From positions 84,801,884-84,865,883 of the forward strand of contig CM043944.1 of NCBI GenBank assembly GCA_014529385.2: a DNA stretch of 64,000 bases. Direction: 5' to 3'. Positions 52,748 to 64,000 of the stretch are shown in pieces (within the stretch, counting starts at the first letter, position 1; every line of letters starts with the position of its first letter). This stretch comes from Adiantum capillus-veneris. Taxonomy: Eukaryota > Streptophyta > Polypodiopsida > Polypodiales > Pteridaceae. The position numbers and the translations under genes were made by a program. The notes under the pieces are model-generated. The model was not told the DNA's origin and made no database searches. It saw only the letters and a program-made list of their open reading frames with translations.

Positions 52748-53770
52748 TCATAAGGAATCCAAGGTTTCAACTCCATCAAGAGTTTCTGCATGAATGATAC
52801 CTTGTGGGGTGATTTTGCATACTCTAGATGGTCCTTTTCCTGCATATTTTAATTTTTTCTTCTCGTTATGCACCCCATACATAAGGACTTTATCCCCAAC
52901 CTTGATATCCTTGTTCTTCAAATGACGGTCAAACCATTTATTTCTCCTATCTTTCTTCACAAGTATATTTTGCAAAGCCAATTGTCTTTCTTCATCAAAT
53001 CTCTCAAGGATATATAAACGTTCAACTAAAGGGTTATTATCCCAACCTTCTTGAGAAGCTACCCGCACACTAGGATTCACAACCTCCCATGCAATCACTG
53101 CTTCTTGGCCATATACCATCTTGAATGGTGTACAATTTATAGCCACTTTGTAAGCAGTACGATAAGTTCATAGAGCTAATGCCAGCTTCAAATCCCAATC
53201 TGTGTGATGAGATTCCAATGTTTTGGTCAAGATAGAAATTAAAGTCTTGTTAGTGCTCTCAGTTTGGCCATTTGCTTGTGGATAGTTAGGCGTAGACTTA
53301 TGGTGGGCTATCATAATGTTTGTCGTGAGTTCCTTTATCACTCCATTCATAAAATGAGTACCATTGTCACTCACTATTTCAAAGGGACAACCAAATTGTG
53401 TAATAATGTTCTCAAAGAGAAACTTAGCAATTGACCTTGCGTCTCGCCCTGTCCTTCCGTCCACTTTGTCACATAGTCAGTGCAACAATAATATATCGAG
53501 ATTAAGTGTTACGAGCTATCGGACTAATTGGATCTACAAAGTCTAAACCCCAGTTTTCAAATGCTTAACTTTAACAGGATGTAAGGGCATCTTATCCTTT
53601 CCTTGTGTGATCTTGTAACATTGGCATTCATCACACCCTTTTTCAAAAAATGATCCATCCTTGAATAAGGTAGGCCACCTTTCTAGCGGCAGTTCCCCTA
53701 AAAAATGTCCTCCGGCTATACCCCATGTGGGTTTCTTACAGTACATATAAATACTCGTCCTCATGAGCAC
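52748..53770 (-). pseudogene. Gypsy integrase
   Basis: Zinc-binding part 53770-53543 (GCDECQCYK). Core 53464-53168 with VSDNGTHFMNGVI (second Asp) and PNYPQANGQTESTNKTL (catalytic Glu). C-terminus 53146-52748 with NCTPFKMVYGQEAV, WFDRHLKNKDIKVGDKVL and GKGPSRVCKITPQG. Stops or frameshifts lie near 53155 and 53470. Confidence 0.85.
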
Positions 53771-54620
53771 AACGTCTAAATATATAGTCCTTCCCTAGCT
53801 TGTAGAGATTTCCTGCAATTAGAGAATAAGGTTCACATTCCTTTAATAGTTTTTGAGCTATATCCTTACGAAGCTCTTTGGGTGGAAAACCATTAATTAA
53901 AAAGTTCACAATCTTATCACTCCATTCAGACATGGTCTCGACTAGGAATAGGGAAGTATCGGACAATTCATCATCAATTTCAATAGGGGCTTCACCATTG
54001 AGTATGCAAGACAAATGATCCGCCATGACATGTATTTACCGGGTCTCACCAAAATGTCAAAATCAAACTCAAGAAGAATTACCAATTATCATGTAATTAT
54101 TCCCGTGGAGCAAGGTTTATTCACTAGATACAACACTTGATGATCCACATAGAAAAAAAACTTGTTGGCAAGAAGGTAGTAGCAAAATTCCTTTACTGCA
54201 TAAATCATAGTTAAACCTTCCCGCTTTGTAGTGGTGTAGTTCCTCTCAGTATCATTTAATTTGAAAACTTGAAAAGATAATGGGGTAGTCCAATTTATGT
54301 TCTCCTAGTTGAGCTAGAACACACCCAATAGCAAAGTCTGACGCATCAATGTGCACATGAAAAATTACATTCCAATCAGGTAGTCTTAGGATGTGAACAC
54401 TTGTCAAGGCCTTTTTTAATAACTCATAGGCATGGTCACACTCCGTGGTCCAGTGGAACTCAATAAGAAGCTTGTACAATGGGAGAGCTATCTCGACAAA
54501 TTTTAAAATAAACCATCTATAATAACCAACCATGGCCCATGAACCTTTGAAATTCTCTATAGTTTGTAGGTGGCAATTTGGAAATGGATTTAATCTTGCT
54601 CTCATCTGTGGACATCCCAT
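53771..54620 (-). pseudogene. Gypsy RNase H and linker
   Basis: 54620-54252 holds the RT connection and an RNase H start, HVHIDASDFAIGCVLAQ. 54026-53736 (MADHLSCILNGEAPIEIDDE ... LIAGNLYKLG) is the linker before integrase. The region between 54250 and 54030 is decayed RNase H. Confidence 0.75.
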
Positions 54621-55282
54621 TTTTGGACACTATATGTCCTAAAAAGACTCCATGTTTAACCCAAAATTGGCATTTGAAAGGGTTTAATGAGATGCGATAC
54701 AATTTGCACTTTTCAAACACTTTTCCTAAACATGATAGATGTTCTTTCCAAGAGAAATAAACACAAAGGTCATCTAAGAAAGCTTTGCAAAACTCTCTCA
54801 AATATTCCCTAAAAGCAGTGTTTGTTAATCTTTGGAAGGTAGCACGATCATTGGTTAATCCAAAAGCCATAATACAAAATGAAAACACTCCAAATTGATT
54901 TGATTGTATCCAGAGTACCCATCTAAAAATCTATAGGCTTCCTTCCCTGCAACTCTTTCAAGTACATGTTTCGAATATGACAAGGGGTAATGGTCTCTCC
55001 TAGTGGTGGCATTGACCTTGTTGAGATCCACACACACTCTGAGTTGCCCATTCTTTTTTGACACAATAACTATTGGAGACACACATTTTGAGTGCTCAAT
55101 AGGGTATGAATCCACATTTGACAAGCTTTTCAATCTCTTCTTGAACAATCTTTGCATACTCAGGATTCATTGGGTAGGGTCGTTGTTGGACGGGTTTAGC
55201 CATGCTATTCATGGGAATTGTGTGTTGCATCATGGAAGGTGGAACACCTTCCATATCATGATATGTCCAAGAAAATATATCC
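54517..55282 (-). pseudogene. Gypsy reverse transcriptase
   Basis: 55282-55096 carries the lead-in (MAKPVQQRPYPMNPEYAKIV, LVKCGFIPY). 55157-54855 has SPIVIVSKKNGQLRVCVDLN, VNATTRRDHYPL and FLDGYSGYNQI. 54888-54517 has FGLTNDRATFQRL, AFLDDLCVYF (catalytic FLDD in place of YVDD) and FLGHIVSKNGMSTDESKI. There are two frame changes. Confidence 0.85.
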
Positions 55283-55286
55283 TTAA

Positions 55287-56620
55287 CACTAAACTGGTAA
55301 CAGAACACTTTTATGTCCTGTTAAGTGACCATTTTGCTTGAATTATTTGAAGAGTATGAAAATGAATTTCTAGGTCCTATATATTCATAAATTTTCCTTA
55401 TGAGCTGAGAAAAACTTGACTTTTTTTTTGGAATACCAATCTCACTATTAGCCTTACTCTTGCACAACATTTTTGAACCTAAACTATGTGAAAAAAGAGT
55501 CATGTTATTGTTTTTTTTTCAAATATTTGCAATTAAACCACTCTAAACTTCATGTTTGTGAGGTTTAGATTTCTAGAGGATAAGCCTTCAAAGTTCTCAA
55601 CACGTTTTGATGCTTTTAGGGAGAACTAAGTGTTAAAATTGAAAGCGACCGAATTACAAGAATTGCCAAAATTAGCACTTTAGTATAATTTTTTTGGTGT
55701 CTTTCTTGATATCAAAATGCAATTTGATTGTGTAAGTGTCATATATAACATAAATTTTGATTGTGTAAGTGTCATGTATAACATAAATCTAATCTTACTT
55801 GAGTTTTGGGAGCCCGAATATTCTATATAGCATAGTATATGATGATGGTTGAGTTTTTTGATTGTTGCTGAAGGATACAAGACATTTTAGTGTAACAAGT
55901 GTAGCTTTCTCAATATTGCTAGTTTCTTATATCAATTGTGTGTATTTTGTAGGTAGTAACCATATCTAATCATAAAATATAAATTTGGCTAGATATTGAG
56001 TAGTTTTTATGGGATTCTAGAGGTCATAATGCTAAACACAGTTTTGTCGTGTTGGTTGTATTTAGCACTTCATAATTGTCCCCAAGGTTCCACTTAGTAA
56101 GAGATCCATTATTCTTTTGACATGCTCCATGGCTCCTTTTGGATCCAAAGGCCCAAAGGGAACTAAGAAAACATGTATATATTATCTGTATTGAGCGTGA
56201 CTATAGAAACTTTGATGATAGGTTTGTAGAATTAAAAAAATACAACTTTTTTGAACCTATTTTTCTTCCCCTAAAAAAATAGTGAGGCAAAAGTAATCAT
56301 ATGTTTTGATCACCAACCTATTGAAGTTCACGGGGAATTTTATCTCATGTCCTACAAAAATCTCCACTCTTATTTATATGCAATCAATCGTAAGAAATGG
56401 CTGTTTTGGGAAAATACACTGGTCCATCATCTTTGGAGGCTTGTTGTGATCAAGAAATGAGAAATTTTACAAATTTATCATTTTTGCCATATGTAGTAGT
56501 CTTTGAACTATAAGCTCATGAAAGGATTTTTCAAAACGAGTGTATCTACTATGGTTTTGGAAAATTTTTCCAAAACCTTGAAAGGACACTTTTATGTCCT
56601 GTTAGATTACCAAACTATTG
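55287..56620. mobile_element. piggyBac-type non-autonomous element MITE-C
   Basis: Flanked by TTAA at 55283-55286 and 56621-56624. The ends are decayed forms of CACTAGGTTGGTAAC (left CACTAAACTGGTAAC, right inverse CAATAGTTTGGTAATC) with GAACACTTTTATGTCC / GGACACTTTTATGTCC palindromes. The whole interior aligns with MITE-A. No ORF. Confidence 0.85.
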
Positions 56621-56624
56621 TTAA

Positions 56625-58100
56625 ATTCCTTGAGAAGCTCCTTAAGTATATATTCCACAGTCTCTGTCAGATCTTGGGCAATGAAAATATGTTTGGACTC
56701 CTCACCTAGGTCTGATAACTCTATTTCCTTAACTATCACTGGACCATAGACTCCATTACTTCCATCAATAAGTGTTCTCTGGGCCTTTGTATACACAACC
56801 TTATGCTCCTCCGTGGTGTAGGATTTGAAATGATCAGGTGCAGAATTTAAATCTGTGGGGTCTTGTTGCTCTCTGTGGACTGTGATTTCTCTTCCGCTTC
56901 CTTTTATTATTGAGCTAGCTCTGGATTTTGTCATCTCCTTATAGTACGGCTCAACTTTGGCTTCTCTGTAGCTCTAGTTGTGCGATGTCAATGGGTTGTG
57001 GACTATGGGTTGTGGACTACACCACATGACCTTTGAAGGTATTCACCGCAATTATCTACCAACTTCCGATGAGCATCACATGCCCCCACATAGTTAAGCC
57101 ATTCTGTAGTAGTAGATTTCTTTTCATTTACCCTAGCATGTACATTTGCTTGACATCGTCGCCTCTTATATCTCTTACTCTTCTTGTTTAATTTTTTGTT
57201 ACATCATCCTTCCTCGAGTGAAGAGTCACTAGATGAATCGCTACTTGTGTCTTCTCCTCTTTTGGATAGATTGTCAATTAGGGCATTGTTGGGCTCCGTA
57301 TGGTTTTTTTTCATATTTGCACCAAGATTTAACTCAAATTCTTTGTCCTTCTTAGAGTCAATTTCAATTGATGATTTTGACTCCAAATCAGGTGGGCTAT
57401 ATATAGTCTTTTGAAACGCTATTGGTCCAATGTCAATCAAGCCTTAATTTGGTAGGTCATCAGAAGCTATATGCATTGCTCCTATCATATTTGAAGGTAC
57501 GAGTTGTGGCATTTTATCCCCCTCGGGTGTTACCCAGGTCGTCCCCCTATTTTCCCAAGTGTCTATGGTTGCTGCTAGGTGGACCCAATCCACATTGTCA
57601 AGCTCAGTCATCCCAGATAGAATCTCCCCAAAATCAGTGTCCTTTTGCACTTGTAACAATATTGCAATGGGGCTGAGTGAATTGTGGTGTCAGATCTATG
57701 ATCAATTATTAATCTGTTTCCTAGAGGATGTGCTCGACCAGTTACAAGATCAACCCGAATGATAGAGTCTTGGAACTGTAAGTAGACATGGTTTTTAGAC
57801 TAGTCATGAACCATTTTTGCTTCCCTCATGAACGGAATTCCTAAGATCATCTTAGATGACATAGTGTGCTTGGAAAAATCCATAACAATGAAGGTATGCC
57901 TTATTTTGTGTCCAAAGACCTTGAGCTTGATATCTTCTAGCATCCCAACAGGTTTAACAATAGTCCCATTGGCCATCTTTACCACTATGTTTGTAGTCTC
58001 AAGGTGAGGTCTTCCCATATATTCCCATCAATTTTTAATTACAATGCTAACCACAGTGCCACTATCAAGGATTTTCTTCACAGCTAATCCCTTGGTAGTG
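56625..58100 (-). pseudogene. Gypsy protease region
   Basis: 58080-57800 reads KKILDSGTVVSIV (DSG active site), then GRPHLETTNIVVKMANGTIV and SKMILGIPFMREAKMVHD, the flap and the ILG-type end of a retropepsin. 57660-56625 is an acidic linker (ENRGTTWVTPEGDKMPQLV; DLTETVEYILKELLKEFN) up to the MITE. Confidence 0.75.
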
Positions 58101-60760
58101 GTTGGTATGGTCGCATTGGGTTCATCGCCTTCAAAGTATTGTCCCAACTTGTTAACATGTATTTCAACAACAGAGTTATCATCTAGGTTGGTTTATGGAT
58201 CTAAATGTTCCTCCTCTATTGGCACCTCCCTAGCTCCATCCATCTATGCAAATTGTGGTAGCCCGGCTTTTAGTTCTCCATTGAGGAAATCCTGAAGAGA
58301 TAAGAATAGCTTGGGGTCTCCATATAGTTTAGACATTATGGTGGTTCTAACTTTTGAAGCCATGAAATCCATCAATTTGGCAATATTTAACAACACTTTT
58401 TGAACTTCAATCCCTTGACATGGGGAAGATGGGATCTCCATTTCTTTGATAGGGTCAGGTAATCCCTCTGTAAACATTCTCTCCAACAAGAAGGGAGTAC
58501 GTCCACTTCCCCATGACTTAAAGTCACTTTCTTCTTGGATGACACTAGATATGGCTAGTGGTCTATGATCTTTGTGTGGTTGATTTTGCGTAGGAACACT
58601 ATGTCGATAATTTGGATCTGCCTAGGTACTAGTTCTAGATCCTTTTGGGTCTCTTCCAGCAAACCCATTAATTGTTTTACTCTCTCGATCTCGTCTATAG
58701 GGTTTGGGTAAGTTCCTATCTTCTTCTTGGGTTCCTTGGGTCCTGGCCATTGTGCCTCATGACAATCTTCCTTTTTTGTTTCTTTTCTAATGATAATTTT
58801 AGTCTCCATGGTCTCACCTAAATCGGAATCCTCTCCAGCATTTTTCATATACACGGGGTCATCACTAGTCCCTATGTTGTTCTTTGAACTAGGGTCTGAC
58901 TTTGCTGCTTTTTGCGATCTCTTCCTTTGTGTGTTTTCTTCTTCTGAGATTGGGCAATTGATGCTGTGTCTCTTTCTTCAAGAATATAATTCTAGTTTTG
59001 GAGCATCGATCCCCTGAGTACATTTATTGGTACCACAGGTTTACTTTGTGATGGATCCTCGATAACCTCAATTAAGTTCAATGGCGTGATCTTTGGCACA
59101 TTCAAATTATTCGTACATTGAGCAATCAAATGATCTATGCAACATCAATTACACATGAATATCTGCATTGTAGATGTGCTTGCTTGATTGGTTTGCATTA
59201 GTGTGGCACTCTTTTGTAGTCTAATAGGACACTCGGCTACACGATGTGGACCTCCACAGTTGTAGCGTTAAAGAGGTGGTCTCTTGGCAGTGAAATTGAT
59301 ATTTTGACCTCTTGCTACAAGAGCAGCTACTTGATAGACATGTTTGACTTGTCCCCATAGTCCTCCATGTAGTATTGTGGAATTTCTTCAAGAGCATCAA
59401 TCCCATAGGAAATACTAGGGTCTAATTCATCCTCGCAATCCACACAAGCAATAGATGACTCACAACCCACTTGATTTATAGAAGTGATTCTCAAATGTGG
59501 GGGTTGCGGCCCTAGCACTGGAGGTGGTAATGGTGTTGTTTGAACAACATTTTGGGTCCTAGGGACCATGTGTTGTAATGGTTGTTCAAGAGGTGGGGTT
59601 GGCATCAATGCATGGGTTTGGCATACGGGTGATCCTCGGGTCCCAAGTTGGGTACGATGTTGTGCCATGTGGTGGCCCGAAGTTCATATGAGTGGCCCTG
59701 GGCATAATAGACGTGGGATGTGACATGATAATGCTAGCTGTTATGGTCTCATTGAAACCATCGCTTGGATGTTGTAGTCGTGGAGCATAAGTTGTTGAAA
59801 CAATGGGAGGATAAGAGCTACATGAGCACGAGGACCTATAGGCGCATATAATTGATACTCACTTACTGTTGTAGGCATTGGGTCACCATGTAGTGGTGCT
59901 TTACTAATGAATGAGGTCAATGGCGTGTTTTTTGTCATGCCCATCATTGGGGTAGGCATGGTAGTCATCAAGAGAATAATTAGCTAAGCTTGGAAAGGTA
60001 AAGCTATTGCTCGTGGGCTTAGATTCTACTAAGACCCTTGGCGAAACAACATATGGAGGATCCATTGAGCTTACCGAGGGAGTCTCCATTTGTGATAAGG
60101 TTGGTTGCTTAGCCTTCCCTATCCAAGAATCTCATGCGACCCATTGAAGGCATCTGGGTCTCTTTGTTCTGCCTCTCCAGTTCAATAACCCTATGGATGA
60201 CATCACAAACTCTTTTTTGTTGCTCCTCTACGCTAGTAGCACCCGATGTAAATTTTACACCTAACCAACCCACATGATAGGTGTGACCTGATTAAAGGTT
60301 GGTTAAAGTCTCCGTTTTTAGTTCATACTCCCAATTTTCATTTATAAATGCTCCATCTAGGATTGAGGTGCTAGGGGTGTCCTTTTGAACTAGATCCAAT
60401 GTTCTCTCTTCGTTGCTCTGCCTTGCGTAAGATTTTAATTCCTTTTTCCCTCACTGCAAGGATATATTGCTCAACCTCTTGCACTTCGGCAAGGCTTCAA
60501 CCATCAGGTAATATAACCTCAGAGTGGAATAGATCTGAAGAGTCGGGGGGTGCAATAAATGGAGTATTCACATGCACACGTTCTAGGAGCATGGGGTCTA
60601 CATTGGTCATGAATGGTGAATTTACTTCCCCACCCCCTTCATTTACATCAGTAGCTCCATGTTCGGAGCGAGTGGCTCTACTAAAGTCTCTTTCAAGCGG
60701 CTCAACATGCTCGGCCCGGAACATTAGGAAAAAATTGGACCCCCTTGGGGCCATGTAAGG
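58101..60760 (-). pseudogene. Gypsy gag-like region with two zinc knuckles
   Basis: The start at 60754 is MAPRGSNFFLMFRAEHVEPL. Acidic and Pro/Gln-rich parts follow (PPLEQPLQHMVPRTQN, 59600). A knuckle YNCGGPHRVAECP (about 59265-59225) has its first Cys replaced by Arg, and a second, CCIDHLIAQC (about 59150-59110), has a stop in it. Further down are MLERMFTEGLPDPIKEME (58489) and DPKLFLSLQDFLNGELK. Frames change often. Confidence 0.6.
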
Positions 60761-61120
60761 ATCCCTAATTTTAAGGGATTAAAGCTAATTTTGTAGGGGA
60801 TGGAGGGAACAAAGACAATAAATAGGGCTACTTTTGTAGCTCTCTCTCTAACTTCTCTCTAGATAGGGGAGGGGGGGAAAGTAGGGAATGAGGGTGGTAA
60901 AGTAGGAGGAATAGGGGGGATAAAGTAGGAGAGAGAGGGGAGTAAAAAGAGAGAGAGGAGTAAAGGTAGAGAGAATAACCATTCTCTCTCTACCTATCAC
61001 CAAACAAAGCGAGTAAGTAGTTATGACAAAATCCACTTTTCAGTTCGTGCATCAATTTACCCCCAAAAAATGAATTTTTTATAAAATCTTCAAAATGGAT
61101 CTTTTAAGCTTTCAAAAGGT

Positions 61121-61158
<38 letters not shown>

Positions 61159-61440
61159 GTATTTTTTTAGAAGAATCTAGCTTTTATAAGGTCCAAATCT
61201 AAAATTCCTTGGGTCCCTCTCTACATTAACTCCAAGAATAAATAGACAATGCCACATCATCAAAATGTCCATCTAATAAAGCCTTAAAATTGAAAATTTT
61301 AAAATTTTAAAATTTCCCTCCTTTGAGCTCAAAAATTGAACCTATATATGAAAAAATATATTTTTAAGTCTTTTTATCCCAAAAATTGTCTGTTTATCCC
61401 AAAAAGTATATCTTATCAAATTTTTTCCCATCATAACTTT
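60761..61440. other. AT-rich spacer, no gene
   Basis: GGGGAGA-rich patch 60860-60960, (TA)n 61122-61155, and otherwise AT-rich. Confidence 0.5.
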
Positions 61441-61446
61441 TCACCA

Positions 61447-62620
61447 TGTCTCTTCGCGACATAACCAATGAATCACCTGCACCGTCATCTACTAGGTCAA
61501 CTAATGTCAGTCTACGTCTACCGATCGAATTTGCTCCCACAAAAGAAAATGACGAGAAAGCATCTCAACCGGCATCCGTACGACGGTTTCGAGGAGAAAC
61601 CAATGTTGACTTGTGGCTTGATGGAGGGTTGTATCCAAAAGATCCGCTCGTGGGCTGTCATCCAACATTCCGTACACTCCCAAGCTTAATCAAATATGTG
61701 GGAGAAGGAGAACGTGGTCTTCTTGGGTATTGTAAGAGATTGGACTCCAATCACGCAGGTGCGTCGGCATATTTCCGACAACAATGTCAAGTGTTACACA
61801 ATCATTCCACAAATCTCCAACAACAACTACATTCCACAGAGAAACAACTCAAAGATCTTAAAGATGAGATGAAAGCTACAGAAACAGAGGTAACTAAGCT
61901 ACAGATTGCAATGATGCACCTAAAAGCCACTCCATTTGGCATGTGTGAGCGTAAGAGGGAGTTCTCTTCCATTGAAAACTTAGCATCTAATGGAGAGGCA
62001 CGTTTTTCATCAATTTGTAACTTGGTTCACCTTTTGAAATAGGACATATATACAAGATGTGTGTGGAAGTTTTAGACAAGAGGACCGTTGCAACCTTCTC
62101 GTGGGATGCATCTCAAAGGAAGATATACTTTACATCATAGGTTGTGAAAAGGCCAAACACATGAAAGATGCCATCACAAAGGAGATCCTAAAAAATATCT
62201 CCAACCTTGTGTCTGAGGATGATGTCCAGAGAGCTTGTGATGAGGTTGGGATCAGCACAAATGCATACCATGCACTTCATGGATTGATGAAAGATGCATT
62301 ACGAGAGCAAGGCATCACCGAGAATTTATTTCCTATTCCACATAGGGTCCGAGTTGCAAAAAAACCAAACAATGATCTCGTTCGGGAATCCCTTGGTGAA
62401 TACGAACACATTGAAGGATCCATGGTGTACTCTTCCACGAGTGCCAAGTCACGTGGTAATATAAAGGGAGGCAATACTATTCCTAATGGGACAAAGTCTT
62501 TTAGTTATCATCAATTCAACAATATTTTTGTTGACTTGAAATGACTACAATGAGCTATGGTTAAATTTTATGCTTTGTCTCCACAAGGTAATACAAGTTG
62601 CAATGTCTTTTTTTATTTGT
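61447..62620 (+). pseudogene. Unassigned element, copy 2 (N-terminal and middle domains)
   Basis: ATG 61446-61448 opens MSLRDITNESPAPSST. Then come FRGETNVDLWLDGGLYPKDP, SLIKYVGEGERGLLGYCKRL (about residues 55-100), a coiled coil QQLHSTEKQLKDLKDEMKAT (130-155), and a stop at 62040. The next frame (62059-62544) has LVSEDDVQRACDEVGIS, NAYHALHGLM, PIPHRVRVAKKPNNDL and YHQFNNIFVDLK, then QAMVKFYALSPQ past a stop. All blocks match copy 1 (48.8-47.5 kb, minus) in the same order. The C-terminal transposase-like part of copy 1 is not seen here. Function unknown. Confidence 0.6.
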
Positions 62621-62639
62621 ATTGAATATCATTTAGTAT

Positions 62640-64000
62640 AACAATTCAATTCTTGTGTTGTTTCAGTACTTGGAGAGAAGCATATATGGAGCTCATCGTT
62701 TTCTTATTCCCAAAATAACTTCTATGTTCTATTAAACAGTAAGCAAGCATTCACATGCTCGTCCACCTTCAAGTTGGCCATCGCCGTATTCAATGTATTC
62801 AATCGATGAAAAAATAAAGCCCATCAAGAACCTTTTGTGCTTTCACGAGTGCACCACCTTTGGCTTGTATAACAAACACTATGGTAGGTACAATGCGCAC
62901 TTCCATCATTTTTGTAGCCTCCTTGACTTTGTCGATGTCTACTTTGTAAAACACCACCATAGCCTTGATCTAGCTTAGCTCTTTAAGCACACATTATTCG
63001 GCACAAATATTGACCAAAGCTTCGCCAAGCACAACCTTATAGTTCATGAATGCTTCAATCGCTCTTGCATCAGCATGAGTGATACCGTCAGTCGATGTCA
63101 AATCCCATAGCATAATCTTCACTCCAAAAACTTCTGACATTGACGACTTCAAAATTCAAGAAGTGATATAAAAAACCATTCCCATGCCACATGAGGGCCA
63201 TTGCAAGCTTGCCATCGTGCAAAAATGCTATGCTCCCAACCATATTCCAAGCACTCATAAAAACACTAAATATGTGACTCATGCATGAAATTCTCCACTT
63301 AGACGTACGGCATCATGACACTGTGTGTGTGTGTGTTGATGTTGTTGTTTTTAGACTTATACACAAAAGAACGTAACAATTCAAAAGACAATTGGCTTTT
63401 TAGACTATAGACAATGATTAGCACAAAACAACTCAGTCTTTGATTCATTTTTGTACATCATAGTGAGAATGAGGTATCATTCTAGTGTTTTGTACATAAG
63501 ATAGTCAAGAACAACTTATTTTGAAGTGAAAGAGGCTAGGTTTGACGGTGATGGACAACAGAACGTATCAGTTGTTATCCATTTCCTACTTAAAACCTTT
63601 TAGATTTATACCTATCATCCATGTAGTGTTAAATATCAACAAGTATCCATTCTTAGAACATTATGCCACAGATGAAAGAAACATGTGTGTGTGTGTGTGT
63701 GTATGTGTGTGTGTTTAAGTATGAAAAATCCCCTCGTAATTGAACCATACTTAGACAATTGTATTAAATAATGTATTAAATAACAATATTTAAAAACAAG
63801 ATGTCATAAACCTCAATTATCATGTCATATATATACACCAATACAACATTCTATATCTAATGGATAATACAATCATTTAGATCAAAAATTTGATCTTTGA
63901 TCACTACAGTATAATATCTTATGTGCCCATCCTTTGGGATGAGCTTCCACTACATTTACATGTAGAAGGATCCAGCTGATACATTAGCTGGTACATTGGA
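62640..64000. other. No recognisable gene
   Basis: Short frames only (for example 62793-62978). (GT)n at about 63683-63713. AT-rich to the edge. Confidence 0.4.

Larger units (their letters stand above)
52700..60760 (-). mobile_element. Ty3/gypsy retrotransposon (non-chromovirus), split by piggyBac MITE-C
   Basis: Reading 60760 to 52700 gives gag-like, zinc knuckles, protease, RT, RNase H, integrase. No chromodomain is seen and no LTR pair is visible. FLDGYSGYNQI in RT fits plant Tat/Athila-like elements. MITE-C (55287-56620) cuts it between protease and RT. Many frameshifts and stops are present. Confidence 0.85.

Overview
This window looks like repeat-dense intergenic DNA from a very large land-plant nuclear genome. 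The evidence is plant-type CACTA and Ty3/gypsy polyproteins, an endogenous caulimovirid, a plant-style L1 LINE and long GA/TA/CA microsatellites. A fern or other non-seed plant is my guess from the combination of caulimovirid and piggyBac sequences, but the sequence does not prove it. I found no intact ordinary host gene. Almost every coding stretch is a transposable element, an old viral insertion, or a broken host-gene copy caught up with them.

Layout. 1-2413 is the 3' part of a CACTA transposon (CACTA-1) that ends inside an old gypsy element (2414-5908, putative 3' LTR from 5909). That gypsy is also split by a 1.3-kb non-autonomous piggyBac element (MITE-A, 3391-4711). 6570-7120 is a G-rich minisatellite, followed by an 18S rRNA fragment with an internal duplication (7194-7535), gypsy integrase debris, an unknown minus-strand ORF (8807-9400) and a gag-like coiled-coil ORF (9732-10480). 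13303-20400 is a minus-strand chromovirus split by a 5.9-kb piggyBac element (13819-19710) that encodes an apparently intact 898-aa transposase. 21163-30902 is a giant inverted repeat. Each arm carries caulimovirid reverse transcriptase, a primer-binding site, a movement-protein-like region, a copia scrap and a broken ADP-ribosyltransferase-like host gene. The left arm was later hit by a 2.7-kb LTR element with 318-bp LTRs and a perfect CTTTA target duplication. 31-33 kb holds broken coiled-coil ORFs. 35-36.5 kb is a microsatellite cluster. 36.84-37.2 kb is a heavy-metal-domain (HIPP) pseudogene flanked by direct repeats. 37.57-41.536 kb is CACTA-2, inserted into an L1-like LINE with a 5' inversion (41.54-42.74 kb). 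43.1-44.3 kb holds a foldback repeat and a gypsy gag. 44.63-48.8 kb (minus) carries an unassigned multi-ORF element and, next to it, a broken gene with a histone H3 fold behind a long charged tail. 52.7-60.8 kb is another minus-strand gypsy split by piggyBac MITE-C. 61.4-62.6 kb is a second copy of the unassigned family.

The strongest candidates for something undescribed are (i) the long-tailed histone H3-like gene beside an unassigned mobile-looking ORF family present twice in the window, (ii) the piggyBac family with TTAA duplications and a subterminal palindrome that links one autonomous and two non-autonomous copies, and (iii) the 9.7-kb palindrome that combines a pararetrovirus with an ART-like host gene. 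The nested insertions give a relative history: gypsy elements first, then CACTA/piggyBac insertions into them; the caulimovirid/host mosaic was inverted-duplicated and then hit by the young LTR element.
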